Source: Candidatus Zixiibacteriota bacterium | GTDB lineage: Bacteria; Zixibacteria; MSB-5A5; GN15; FEB-12 | Assembly: GCA_022571845.1 (NCBI GenBank) | Contig: JACZXB010000009.1 | Location: 1-64,000, forward strand | DNA length: 64,000 bases | Direction: 5' to 3' | In this document: one piece after another, positions 7,841 to 16,507 of the stretch | How positions within the stretch are numbered: position 1 is the first letter of the stretch | Layout: each line of letters starts with the position of its first letter | Notes under the pieces: model-generated | Databases searched by the model: none | Told to the model about the DNA's origin: nothing | What the model saw: only the letters and a program-made list of their open reading frames with translations | Translations under genes and position numbers: made by a program

Positions 7841-8369
7841 AGTTACTATATTACCGGTGGCGCAGGTGAGTAAGAAACATGCTTCGACCCTTTCGGCCCC
7901 CGTTCGCCAAGGCGAACTTGGGACTAACGCAGGCTCAGGACGGTGTTCGCTCAGCATGACACATTCTGAGGCACCCAGCCGTAAAGCATCGCTGTTTGAG
8001 CAGCAGGTAACGGCGGGGTTTCCGTCGCCGGCCGATGATTTTCTCAAAGCCGAAACCCAACTGGACTTAAACGAACATCTGGTCAAACATCCGGCCGCTA
8101 CATTCTTTGTGCGCGTGCGCGGAGATTCAATGACCGGCTGCGGTATTTACCCCGATGATATCCTGATTGTCGACCGCTCGCTCGAAGCTGTTCACCGCAA
8201 AGTTGTCATAGCAGTAGTCAACGGCGAGCTGACTGTTAAACGGCTGCACAAAAACGGCGGCAAAGTTATGCTCCTGCCCGAAAATGACAGATATAAGCCG
8301 ATTCTGATCGAAGATGAGATGCAGCTGGAAATCTGGGGAGTCGTCACCAGCGTTATCCATACGGTATAG
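7833..8369 (+). CDS. umuD: UmuD-like S24 self-cleaving peptidase subunit of a translesion polymerase
   Basis: A 178-residue UmuD homologue; family members are usually near 140. RecA-stimulated self-cleavage would occur at Ala61-Gly62 (VTAGFPSPADD). The serine-lysine dyad is Ser99 (GDSM) and Lys136 (GELTVKRL). Cleaved UmuD activates the UmuC polymerase encoded 21 bases downstream. The extra length lies before the cleavage site: residues 15-50 are low in family similarity and are encoded by a dispersed repeat (7886-7962) seen elsewhere in the window. Without it, the N-terminus would be normal (MDKVTILPVAQVS joined to KASLFEQQ). The dyad and cleavage site are intact, so function is probably kept. 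No LexA-type operator was recognised upstream. Confidence 0.88.
   Translation: MDKVTILPVAQVSKKHASTLSAPVRQGELGTNAGSGRCSLSMTHSEAPSRKASLFEQQVTAGFPSPADDFLKAETQLDLNEHLVKHPAATFFVRVRGDSMTGCGIYPDDILIVDRSLEAVHRKVVIAVVNGELTVKRLHKNGGKVMLLPENDRYKPILIEDEMQLEIWGVVTSVIHTV
7886..7962 (+). repeat. Dispersed repeat inserted within umuD
   Basis: The segment contains GCAGGCTCAGGACGGTGTTC followed by GCTCAGCATGAC. Related words occur at 49448-49579 (GCAGGCTCAGGACTGTG, GTCATCCTGAGCGGAC) and 50729-50855 (GCAGGCTCAGGACGGGG, GTGATGCTGAGCGGAC). It also holds a small palindrome, TTCGCCAAGGCGAA. The reading frame of umuD passes through it without a stop. Confidence 0.6.
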
Positions 8370-8390
8370 CTGCGATGTTGCCAGGCTAAA

Positions 8391-9752
8391 ATGAGAATAC
8401 CTATGAAGCTAGAAGCAGACCGGCTGCCAGGTATTTCCGAAGAAATCAGCTATCCGCCTGAAGCTCTCAACCAATCTTTAGCTTTAGTAGACTGCAATAA
8501 CTTCTACGCTTCCTGTGAACGCGTCTTCAATCCAAAACTCAAGGGCCAGCCGATAGTAGTGCTCTCAAGCAACGACGCCTGTATCATAGCCCTGTCCAAC
8601 GAGGCCAAGCAGTTTGGCATCAAAGTCGGCGAACCTCTCTTTGAAAAACGTGACATAATAAAGAAAAATAACATCGTTGTCTGTTCATCGAATTTCAATC
8701 TCTACGGCGATATGTCCCGGCGTGTGATGGATCTGTTATCCGGCTTTATCAGCGATATTGAGATTTATTCTATTGATGAAGCTTTCCTGAATTTTAGCGG
8801 TTGTGCCAATCTTGATAAAGGTAAAAATATAACAGAATACGCCCGGACAATTCGTCAAACGATACAGAAATGGACCGGGATACCGGTTTCAATCGGCCTG
8901 GCTCGTACCAAAACTTTGGCCAAAATAGCCAGCAAACTTGCCAAGAAATCAATAAAGGCCAAAGGAGTGCTAAATCTGATTAACTCGCCCCATCTGAATA
9001 GAGCGCTTGAGAAAGTTCATGTTGTCGATGTCTGGGGTGTTGGTACTAAAAGCGCCCGAAAACTTATTGAAAAGGGAATACGAAACGCCCTGCAACTTAG
9101 AGACGCCAGCGACAACCGCATTCGCCACACTATGGGGATAAACGGCCTGCGAATTGTCTATGAACTTCGCGGCATATCCTGTCATTCACTCGATAATTGT
9201 ACGCGGCCTAAGAAAGGAATTCTCTGTTCCCAATCTTTCGGACGAAAAGTTACAGACATAGCAGAACTAAAACAGGCGATAACTGCTTTTGTGTCTAATG
9301 CCGCCGAACGTTTAAGAAAGCAGAAATCAGCCGCGCGTCATTTGACTGTCTTTATGCTGACAGGTTTTTCAGAAGACAAAAAAGCTGAAAAGAAGCAGTC
9401 AGTTTCAATCAAACTGCCCACCGTAACTAATCTCAGTTCCGAACTAATTTTTCAGGCAATGAAAGCAGTAGAGAAAATCTATCAGAGCGGCCAAAGTTAT
9501 AAACGGGCCGGAGTTCGATTTGATGACCTGGTGCCGTCGGAGCAGACTCAGATTTCTCTTTTTGATCAGGCCGCTTCAGCTAAAACTTCACGGCTAATGG
9601 AAACTGTAGACATTCTAAATGACAGGCTTGGCTCCGGGTCGCTGAGATACGCTACTCAGGGAACAATCCATCCCTGGAAAGCAAAATCTGAGATGGTCAG
9701 CCCCCGTTATACCACCTGCTGGGATGAATTGGCAGAAGTTCTGGCCAGCTGA
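8391..9752 (+). CDS. umuC: UmuC-like Y-family translesion DNA polymerase
   Basis: A 453-residue Y-family polymerase that would copy past DNA damage as the catalytic partner of UmuD'. The first catalytic Asp is in LVDCNNFYASCERV (about residue 33) and the second acidic pair in YSIDEAFLNFSG. The little-finger and C-terminal regions follow. A beta-clamp-binding motif, QISLFD, lies near residue 385. An N-terminal extension of about 30 residues precedes the polymerase core; the true start could instead be the ATG at 8403. AGG lies about four bases ahead of 8391. It sits 21 bases after umuD, forming the usual umuDC operon. Confidence 0.9.
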   Translation: MRIPMKLEADRLPGISEEISYPPEALNQSLALVDCNNFYASCERVFNPKLKGQPIVVLSSNDACIIALSNEAKQFGIKVGEPLFEKRDIIKKNNIVVCSSNFNLYGDMSRRVMDLLSGFISDIEIYSIDEAFLNFSGCANLDKGKNITEYARTIRQTIQKWTGIPVSIGLARTKTLAKIASKLAKKSIKAKGVLNLINSPHLNRALEKVHVVDVWGVGTKSARKLIEKGIRNALQLRDASDNRIRHTMGINGLRIVYELRGISCHSLDNCTRPKKGILCSQSFGRKVTDIAELKQAITAFVSNAAERLRKQKSAARHLTVFMLTGFSEDKKAEKKQSVSIKLPTVTNLSSELIFQAMKAVEKIYQSGQSYKRAGVRFDDLVPSEQTQISLFDQAASAKTSRLMETVDILNDRLGSGSLRYATQGTIHPWKAKSEMVSPRYTTCWDELAEVLAS

Positions 9753-9843
9753 ATTCTGCGCCAGCCAGTAAGAAGAAAGAAAACTGCATCTATATGGGAT
9801 AACGCGGGTTTTCTGCCGGTTCTCCACAAGCCCTTAATTCGTC

Positions 9844-9871
9844 TTGACTTACAGCGAAAATCTGTTATAAT
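9844..9871 (+). promoter_or_regulatory. Strong sigma70-type promoter for the Ig/dockerin surface protein
   Basis: TTGACT (9844-9849) and a perfect TATAAT (9866-9871) are separated by 16 bases. The promoter lies 64 bases before the start codon at 9936 in the 183-base gap after umuC. Confidence 0.65.
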
Positions 9872-9935
9872 TGAAAAAGCAATATTTCATTATCAACCGA
9901 ATTAATTTTATGGACAAATAGATAAAGAACGCAGA

Positions 9936-12900
9936 ATGAAAAATACAAGAATTATTTTTATAGTATTTGCTTTGATGCTTTTTACATTTACAAATGCAGC
10001 AAATTCACAGGGGACCGGCTCTATAATTTTGGATCATGTTGACGGATTATATGCGCCGGACACTATAGAGGTAGGTAAGCCCATAACATTTCATTTCCGT
10101 TTGCAAAATAATTTCGGTGAAGCGATAACCGGTTTTTCAAACGGATTCAGAATCTATTCACCTTCCGAGGCTATTTGGGATACGGCAGACGGAGCCTTTA
10201 CAGGCGCTATTACACCCGCAATGATGGACTTCGGCACGTTCTTGTCCCTTCGTAATGTTGACGGCATAGGTGAAGATACTATTGGATTTGGGGGTGTGTC
10301 TAATTTTGGAACTGGTATTCCCGATCAATTTAATGATACAGTCTGGAGCATAACTATCGGCCCGATTGCTGGCTCCGAACACCTAAAGGAAATATGTATT
10401 GACAGTTCGTTTTATTCTCCGAGTAACATTTGGCTTTGGGTCCTAAACTCAGGAAATGTAATCCCCGACTGGGGCGGCCCATATTGTTTCACGATATTTG
10501 ATGCAACTACGTTGCCGCAAAATTCTCCCCCAGTATTGGACTCTATCGGAGATAGAACTGTCGATGAAAATGTAAACCTAAATTTCACTGTTACAGCAAG
10601 CGATTCTGACGGTACAGCTCCGCAGCTAACCTCTTCAGCCTTGCCGACAGGAGCTCTGTTTACAGATAATGGCGAGGGCACAGGTTCTTTTGACTGGACT
10701 CCGGATTTCACTCAAGCCGGTACTTATTTTGTTACATTTTATGCCTCAGACGGAACTGATGTCGATTCTGAAGTTGTTACTATTACTGTAAATGATGTAC
10801 GCTGCCCGGATCTTGTTGTAACAAATTTGACTCTGGATGGTCCTCAGGAGGCTTCGCTCGGCAGACCAATTGGTTATCGTCTGCATGCAACAGTGCAAAA
10901 CATAGGGGATACTGTCAGCGGCGTCATAACTGCAGGGTTTTTTATATCTGCTGATACCGTGATAGCTCCGCCAGATGCTATTTTGTCCGGCGGTGTGGTT
11001 TCTATCGGTCCGATTCTTCCGGGTGACACAATCTCTTTGGAAATCGATAGCCTGATGCCCATAACAAGTGTGCCTTCGGAAGCCCTTCCTGCATTTGTGT
11101 TCTTGGGTCTGAATTTGGATTACATAGACAGTCTTGCCGAATGTAATGAACAAAATAATACTGACTGGATACCAATTAAAGTAGATAATAATTTGGAGCC
11201 GATACTTGATTCTATCGGCGATAAAACTGTAAATGAGGGAGAGCTATTAAGTTTTACAGTTACAGCTTTTGATTGGGACCTGGATTTTTTGGAACTGTTT
11301 TTCTTCGCGGAACTACTGTCAGATTCGTTTTTTACGGATAACGGCGATGGTACCGGAACGTTTAATTGGACGCCCACATTCAATGATGCAGGTACTTTCT
11401 TGGTGGAGTTCGATGTTGTAGATCAATCTGAAACATTCGATTTTGAAGAGCTTACAATTACCGTCAATAACGTTAATCAACTTCCCGTAATTGATCCGCT
11501 GCTTGATACTATGACCGTAAACGAAGGTGACTCATTACAATTTTTCATTTCTGCGACAGATTTTGAAGACTGTTTTTTTAGTCTACAGATGTCCAGCCCT
11601 GATTTGCCTCTAGCAGCAACATTTACAGAAGATCAAGGAGAATGTGGTGTAGGCGGTGAATTTTACTGGCAAACTGATTTCACAGATGCTGGCACATACA
11701 CAGCAAATTTTACAGTAACAGACGACAGCGGCAGTGTCGGTACTGATTCGGTCATTATTATTGTTAACAATAAAAACCAGCCACCACGATTTGATTTGAA
11801 CGAAGGTGAAGGAACCAATGAGGGGACAAACCTGAACTTCTTGGTTTCAGCCACTGACGGTGACAGCACTATTCCAAGTCTTTTGATATCGGGCTCTCTT
11901 CCTATTGGTGCACTATTTATCGACAATGGTGATGGTACCGGTACATTCGACTGGACGCCTGATTTTAATCAGAGTGGAGAACATAGCGCTACATTTGTGG
12001 CTACAGACGACTCTTTGGCCGCAGACACCATGACAGTCTTCATTTTTATCAATGAAGCCGGAGAGGCAGTGCTGACTGTCAAGAATGCAACTTGTGTGCA
12101 GTGCTCTCCGCCGCAAAACTTTACCGATATCATTGTCACCGAATCAAGTTTTAGTATTGAATTTAACAATCAAATTATTTCTGCCTCACTTGAAGGGAAT
12201 ATCAACTTTACAAGTACAAGTGGTCAGACTTTCGGTTATTTCTATGATGTATACAGCAAGTTACTGTATGTTTCCCCATTTTTTGAATCTGACCAATTCC
12301 AGCCAGCTGATACCATTACAGTTTTACTGAGCACTGGTATTGTCGACTTAAGCGAGTCTCCGTTAGATAGTAATTACAGTCTGATTTACTTTACCGGTCC
12401 GGTTGTACACCCCGGAGACGCAGATAATAATGGAATCGTTGATGAAAGAGATATTCTGTCGCTCGGTCTCTATTGGAACTTAACTGGTCCTGTTCGAGAA
12501 CTTGCTGGTGAAGTAAGCCCTCTGGAATTCTTCCCATCCCCGGGGCATTTCCAGGTGCTCAGTGAGAAATGGGAACCGAATGTGGCTGCGTATGCCGACG
12601 CCGATGGTTCTGGAACCGTAAATGCCGATGATATCTGCGGCGTGTCGTTTAACTTCGGGCTGAGTAACCAGCCGGCGCAAAAAAATAACGGCGACATGCC
12701 TGCCTTAAAACAGCTCGACAACTCGGTTATGCAGCAATTATACAACGCACTAATCGAGTGCCCTAATTCTGCCGGCAAAACACACCTGGTCGAATTTTTG
12801 GAGAACGCAATTAATAACCAGAGTGTAATTCTCCCTACCGAAGTGGAGCTTTACCAAAACTATCCTAACCCCTTTAACCCGTCTACTACCATAGAATTTT

Positions 12901-13115
12901 ATCTGCCGGAGCAGCAATATGTGACGCTTGATATCTACAACATACTGGGACAGAGAGTCGTCTCTTTAGTTGATAGAGAGATGGACGCGGGTTTCCAGTC
13001 TGTTAGCTGGTCAGGCAGAGATAACAGCGGCAGTGAAGTTGCCAGCGGAATATATTTCTATCTGCTCAAGACAGATGATCGCAAAATCAGTAAGCGGATG
13101 ATGATGCTGAAGTAA
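9936..13115 (+). CDS. Large exported Ig/CARDB/dockerin-like protein with type-IX-like sorting tail
   Basis: A 1059-residue exported protein. Residues 1-24 form a signal peptide ending at NAANSQ. It contains several putative-Ig/cadherin-like modules with the recurring patterns VNEG and FTDNGDGTGTFDWTPDF (around residues 200-290, 425-515, 515-605 and 610-700). A CARDB-like module lies at about 290-410. Around 825-910 there are two dockerin-like calcium loops (GDADNNGIVDERD and DADGSGTVNADD). The last 90 residues begin LYQNYPNPFNPSTTIEF and end in a FlgD-like Ig fold with ISKRMMMLK. This is the C-terminal sorting domain typical of type IX secretion substrates and of related tails throughout the FCB group. 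It is probably a surface or secreted adhesion or scaffold protein. No enzymatic motif is visible. Confidence 0.85.
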   Translation: MKNTRIIFIVFALMLFTFTNAANSQGTGSIILDHVDGLYAPDTIEVGKPITFHFRLQNNFGEAITGFSNGFRIYSPSEAIWDTADGAFTGAITPAMMDFGTFLSLRNVDGIGEDTIGFGGVSNFGTGIPDQFNDTVWSITIGPIAGSEHLKEICIDSSFYSPSNIWLWVLNSGNVIPDWGGPYCFTIFDATTLPQNSPPVLDSIGDRTVDENVNLNFTVTASDSDGTAPQLTSSALPTGALFTDNGEGTGSFDWTPDFTQAGTYFVTFYASDGTDVDSEVVTITVNDVRCPDLVVTNLTLDGPQEASLGRPIGYRLHATVQNIGDTVSGVITAGFFISADTVIAPPDAILSGGVVSIGPILPGDTISLEIDSLMPITSVPSEALPAFVFLGLNLDYIDSLAECNEQNNTDWIPIKVDNNLEPILDSIGDKTVNEGELLSFTVTAFDWDLDFLELFFFAELLSDSFFTDNGDGTGTFNWTPTFNDAGTFLVEFDVVDQSETFDFEELTITVNNVNQLPVIDPLLDTMTVNEGDSLQFFISATDFEDCFFSLQMSSPDLPLAATFTEDQGECGVGGEFYWQTDFTDAGTYTANFTVTDDSGSVGTDSVIIIVNNKNQPPRFDLNEGEGTNEGTNLNFLVSATDGDSTIPSLLISGSLPIGALFIDNGDGTGTFDWTPDFNQSGEHSATFVATDDSLAADTMTVFIFINEAGEAVLTVKNATCVQCSPPQNFTDIIVTESSFSIEFNNQIISASLEGNINFTSTSGQTFGYFYDVYSKLLYVSPFFESDQFQPADTITVLLSTGIVDLSESPLDSNYSLIYFTGPVVHPGDADNNGIVDERDILSLGLYWNLTGPVRELAGEVSPLEFFPSPGHFQVLSEKWEPNVAAYADADGSGTVNADDICGVSFNFGLSNQPAQKNNGDMPALKQLDNSVMQQLYNALIECPNSAGKTHLVEFLENAINNQSVILPTEVELYQNYPNPFNPSTTIEFYLPEQQYVTLDIYNILGQRVVSLVDREMDAGFQSVSWSGRDNSGSEVASGIYFYLLKTDDRKISKRMMMLK

Positions 13116-13137
13116 CTCGAAGTTTGATAGAAGCAGA

Positions 13138-14007
13138 TTAAGGCGTAATCTCTACAATAGTCTCATCGACAAATAAAATAGCCGGATCAATTTGTTTGCC
13201 GGTGATATCTGTAAGCCCGGTTGGTTCGAGTCTAAGAATCGAACTATTCGGGGTTGAAGCTGGAAATTCCAGAGAGTAGAACACTCTTGCCAAGTTCACA
13301 TCACCATTTAAATCAACAATCTCCACACCAGCTGTTGTATTGGTTACCGAAATCGCTACAAAAGGCTGACCCGAGGTTGCATCGGCTCCGGTAGCAGCAA
13401 AAAATATGACATCATTCGGGTTGATAGTTGCCGATAAGGTTACGCTGTCAAATAACAAGAAGTTCGGATCATAGAATACCCGAAACGATGTTCCAAAAAG
13501 TTGATTAACATTAAATATTTTTACGTCAATAAAATGCGACGAACTATCAACGACACTAATATTGTCATATCTGGGAGTGCTTTTCATAACCGGTACAACC
13601 GGTGACATCGAAATAGGCACCACGGTAACAGCGCCTGCTGAGAGCATAATAACAGTCACGCCTTCATAAATTATAATTCCGTCTGTTAATCTCATGGCCC
13701 GGGCGGTGAACTCCAGATCAATGCCGGACGGCAGACTGTCAATTTGGCCTTCAATAAATTGGCCGTTTAAGGTCAGCAGTTGCTCGGCAATGACGCTGTT
13801 TGAAATAAGTTCTACCACCGTAACCTGAAACTGGTCTACCTGCGCCAGAAGTTTCGGTGAGGCTCCAGCCGTATTGATACGAACAGTCAGCGAAGTAGAT
13901 TCAAACTGCTGGTTTACAATTTTGCTCTCACAGCCGCAGAGAACTCCAATGGCTAACAAGACTGCAGCAATAGAAACGATTCTATATTTTCTCAATCTAT
14001 ATTCCAT
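13138..14007 (-). CDS. Lipoprotein with cohesin-like domain
   Basis: A 289-residue lipoprotein: signal peptide MEYRLRKYRIVSIAAVLLA with lipobox VLCGC. ATG 14007 is chosen because it gives a standard signal peptide; a GTG at 14022, abutting the previous stop, would add five acidic residues. Residues 30-140 look like a carbohydrate-binding or transthyretin-like beta domain. Residues 150-289 match the cohesin plan: a strand with VDVKIFNV-type sequence, then SFRVFYDPNFLLFDSV, then GVEIVDLNGDVNLARVFYSLEF and a final LTD turn. Cohesins bind dockerins, and several dockerin-like proteins are encoded nearby. It would be anchored in the envelope. It is the last gene of the long minus-strand array. The cohesin assignment rests on pattern only. 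Confidence 0.65.
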   Translation of the reverse strand: MEYRLRKYRIVSIAAVLLAIGVLCGCESKIVNQQFESTSLTVRINTAGASPKLLAQVDQFQVTVVELISNSVIAEQLLTLNGQFIEGQIDSLPSGIDLEFTARAMRLTDGIIIYEGVTVIMLSAGAVTVVPISMSPVVPVMKSTPRYDNISVVDSSSHFIDVKIFNVNQLFGTSFRVFYDPNFLLFDSVTLSATINPNDVIFFAATGADATSGQPFVAISVTNTTAGVEIVDLNGDVNLARVFYSLEFPASTPNSSILRLEPTGLTDITGKQIDPAILFVDETIVEITP

Positions 14008-14022
14008 ATTCAGATCATCCAC

Positions 14023-15162
14023 TTAAATTGCGGCCGATAAACTGGTGCTTAACTGATATCCGCTCAATTCAATCGTTTTGCCGTCGGCATCGCCGGTCAT
14101 GAACTTAAACCAGAATGAGGCACGATATCGTTTTGAAAAGATTTTATTTATAGAGCCGCCAGAGGTAAACACTCTTGATTCACCCAAATTTTCCTCGTTG
14201 CCTGCTATCAATAGAAGCGAAAAAAGCGGAGAGAAGCGCCAGCCGCCAGGCAGATATCTTCCGAATTCAAACGAAAAGACCAATTCGTTGCCGTAAAGCT
14301 TTAGCCTGTCAATGATATTGCTGGCCTGAAGGTCATAACGGCTGTTACGTCCACGAAACAAATAAGCAGCTCCTCCGGATACGCGATATCTATCGTCATC
14401 ATAAATGCCACGGGCTCGCATTCCAAACTGCTGGCCCTGTTTGAACACTTTACTTTTTTCCAGCTTGTCGTCCATATACAGACTGTAATTCATTGAAAAA
14501 GAATAGGCAGTTGTTTTACTGCGGTTTCTAATTCCAAGGTCTGCTGAAATGACATCACCCGGGTTATACTCGCCGATCCCCAAATAAGGATTATAGGGGC
14601 CGATATATTCAAATCCGACACCAACACCCAATACAGTATTTTCACTGATATTATTGGCGGCGCCGACTGTGAGTCTTAAACCAAGTCCCTGACCGAAACT
14701 TCTCATCGGAAATTCCAGAAAATTCTGTGACAGCATATCTATTATAGCTCTGTCATCATTTATGCCGAGCTCTGTTTTTCCAAAAGGAAGATTGATCCCA
14801 CCGCTCACCATCACTCTGTCCTTGGCAAATGTCCTGCTTAATTCTATACGGGCATCACCAACTCCGCCCAAATACCTTTCGCCTTGAGTTTTACCAAGCT
14901 CCAGATTGTTGCTTGAACCAGCTAGATAATAACGGACTTCGATATTCTCCTGAATGGCAACATAGCCGCTCAATGGCACCCAGAACTGGTTCAGGCTGAT
15001 CTTCTCATTCGAAGGATACTTGAGTGTCCAGTGAGTATAGACAAAACCAGTAGCCGTATTATTTAAGTTACTGGAGATAATTTGAGCTGCTACCTGAGTG
15101 CAGCTTACCAGGATACAAACGATAAGCAGGCTGGCCAGCCATTGAACTTTTGAATTATTCAC
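14023..15162 (-). CDS. Predicted outer-membrane beta-barrel protein
   Basis: A 379-residue exported protein with a signal peptide (WLASLLIVCILVSCTQVAAQ). The remainder is rich in alternating hydrophobic and polar strands with Gly and aromatic residues, and charged turns such as YDDDRYRV and NRSKT, as in outer-membrane barrels. No named porin or transporter family is recognised. The last residues (LSAAI) lack the usual terminal Phe. It overlaps the upstream TPR/CsgG-like lipoprotein gene by eight bases and abuts the cohesin-like lipoprotein gene. The three products therefore probably work together in the outer membrane. Its cargo or ligand is unknown. Confidence 0.7.
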   Translation of the reverse strand: MNNSKVQWLASLLIVCILVSCTQVAAQIISSNLNNTATGFVYTHWTLKYPSNEKISLNQFWVPLSGYVAIQENIEVRYYLAGSSNNLELGKTQGERYLGGVGDARIELSRTFAKDRVMVSGGINLPFGKTELGINDDRAIIDMLSQNFLEFPMRSFGQGLGLRLTVGAANNISENTVLGVGVGFEYIGPYNPYLGIGEYNPGDVISADLGIRNRSKTTAYSFSMNYSLYMDDKLEKSKVFKQGQQFGMRARGIYDDDRYRVSGGAAYLFRGRNSRYDLQASNIIDRLKLYGNELVFSFEFGRYLPGGWRFSPLFSLLLIAGNEENLGESRVFTSGGSINKIFSKRYRASFWFKFMTGDADGKTIELSGYQLSTSLSAAI

Positions 15163-16504
15163 CGTCTAAATTTCCTTTTACAGCGGCAGAGCCAGGTGCT
15201 GCTACATCCGGTGGGTTGATAGGAGTTTCGCTCGGGTTTTCATCGCCCGGTTCTAAGACATCGCTATCTGTAATGAAAGAGGTCAATAGCGCGCCGCTTT
15301 GATTTCCTGCCGAACTTACCGTAGCAACAAACGAAGTTTCCAGATCCAATGACGTTGCCGCACCAAACTGGCGGTTAGATATTGCTACCCGCGTATTTGC
15401 GACTTGTATTTGTGCCCGTGAGAATCCTTTATCAAAAAGCAAAGCATTCTGAAATTCCTGTTCGGCCTGATTATACATGCCGCGACTCAAAAATTCCATG
15501 CCTCTGCTATAGGCCATGAAGGCAGCCATCGACTCCGTAGGTTCGACCATAATTGAGTCACGCTCACTCGGTGATGTCTCAATCCCCAGGAATACCAGAA
15601 GATCAAACACAAACGCCTTCTGAGCACGGAGCAGTTGCTTCAAATTTAGTTCAGCTTCGGCCGGAGTGGTAATCTGCGAAGACGCTTCGACAGTATTTAT
15701 CAAGGCACCGGCAATGCGGATTCTGGAGACGCCGCCTACCGACAGCTTAGCGGTAACTACATTACGACTGCCAAGTAATCTGCCCATTCTCGGAGCGAGT
15801 GAAACATCGACATAGGGCGAAGCTGCCAAATTTAGCTCTCTTAAAAGCAGTTCAACTTTCAGCCGTTCCACTAGACGAAGCTGTTTAACTTTGGCCAGGT
15901 CAACCATGGTAAAATCTGCAAGTCCTGCTGCGATTGGGGCGTTTTCCGGTGAGAGCAGGGAGCCATCGAATTTAACAACGGCAATCGTATTTTCAGGGAT
16001 AGAACCGACGACTAACGTTGTCTCCTGCGAAATAGCAAGACTTATTTGCGCCTGGAGACTGATGCGGACAAGGTCATCCATACGGGACTTGAGTAGCGCT
16101 CGTGTTTTTTTGTCGGGTTCAAGTGAAAGTGCGTCACTCATAGATGAAATAGCGCTGTCATAAAGTTCCTGCGCTTCATAGACAAGCCCAAAACACAAAA
16201 AAGTGAAGGGGTCTTCCTGACTTGCTCTGGAGAGTGCCTGCAATGCCTCGGAGTAATTTTCTGCCTTGTAATGAGCAAAGCCCAAATCCCGCCAGGCATC
16301 GTGTTTTTCAGGATTTTTGGCCAGTTCCTGACTATATACTTCTATCGCCCGAACGTATTCTCCCTTATCAACAAGTTTGCGACCTTTGGCCGACCAGTTC
16401 CCTCCACAGGAACTGAGCACAAATAAGCAAAGTGCTGATGTTAAAAGCGGCAGGAGCAGACGTTCGAGCTGCTCAATTTTCATTTTTGAAATTACGGCTG
16501 TCAT
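15155..16504 (-). CDS. TPR lipoprotein with CsgG-like domain
   Basis: A 449-residue lipoprotein (signal region LLPLLTSALCLFVLSSC, lipobox LSSC). Residues 38-150 form tetratricopeptide repeats (GRKLVDKGEYVRAIEVYSQELAKNPE type). Residues 170-300 resemble the CsgG/FlgO-type fold: IAVVKFDGS, a hydrophobic helix, then LRLVERLKVELLLRELNL, RMGRLLGSRNVVTAKLSV. CsgG forms the outer-membrane pore for curli, and related proteins sense or assemble envelope structures. Another TPR-like segment follows at 320-370, and the tail is Pro/Ser-rich. The gene lies three bases after its paralogue at 16508 and overlaps the barrel gene by eight. Probably periplasmic side of the outer membrane; the substrate is unknown. 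Confidence 0.72.
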   Translation of the reverse strand: MTAVISKMKIEQLERLLLPLLTSALCLFVLSSCGGNWSAKGRKLVDKGEYVRAIEVYSQELAKNPEKHDAWRDLGFAHYKAENYSEALQALSRASQEDPFTFLCFGLVYEAQELYDSAISSMSDALSLEPDKKTRALLKSRMDDLVRISLQAQISLAISQETTLVVGSIPENTIAVVKFDGSLLSPENAPIAAGLADFTMVDLAKVKQLRLVERLKVELLLRELNLAASPYVDVSLAPRMGRLLGSRNVVTAKLSVGGVSRIRIAGALINTVEASSQITTPAEAELNLKQLLRAQKAFVFDLLVFLGIETSPSERDSIMVEPTESMAAFMAYSRGMEFLSRGMYNQAEQEFQNALLFDKGFSRAQIQVANTRVAISNRQFGAATSLDLETSFVATVSSAGNQSGALLTSFITDSDVLEPGDENPSETPINPPDVAAPGSAAVKGNLDGE

Positions 16505-16507
16505 ACT

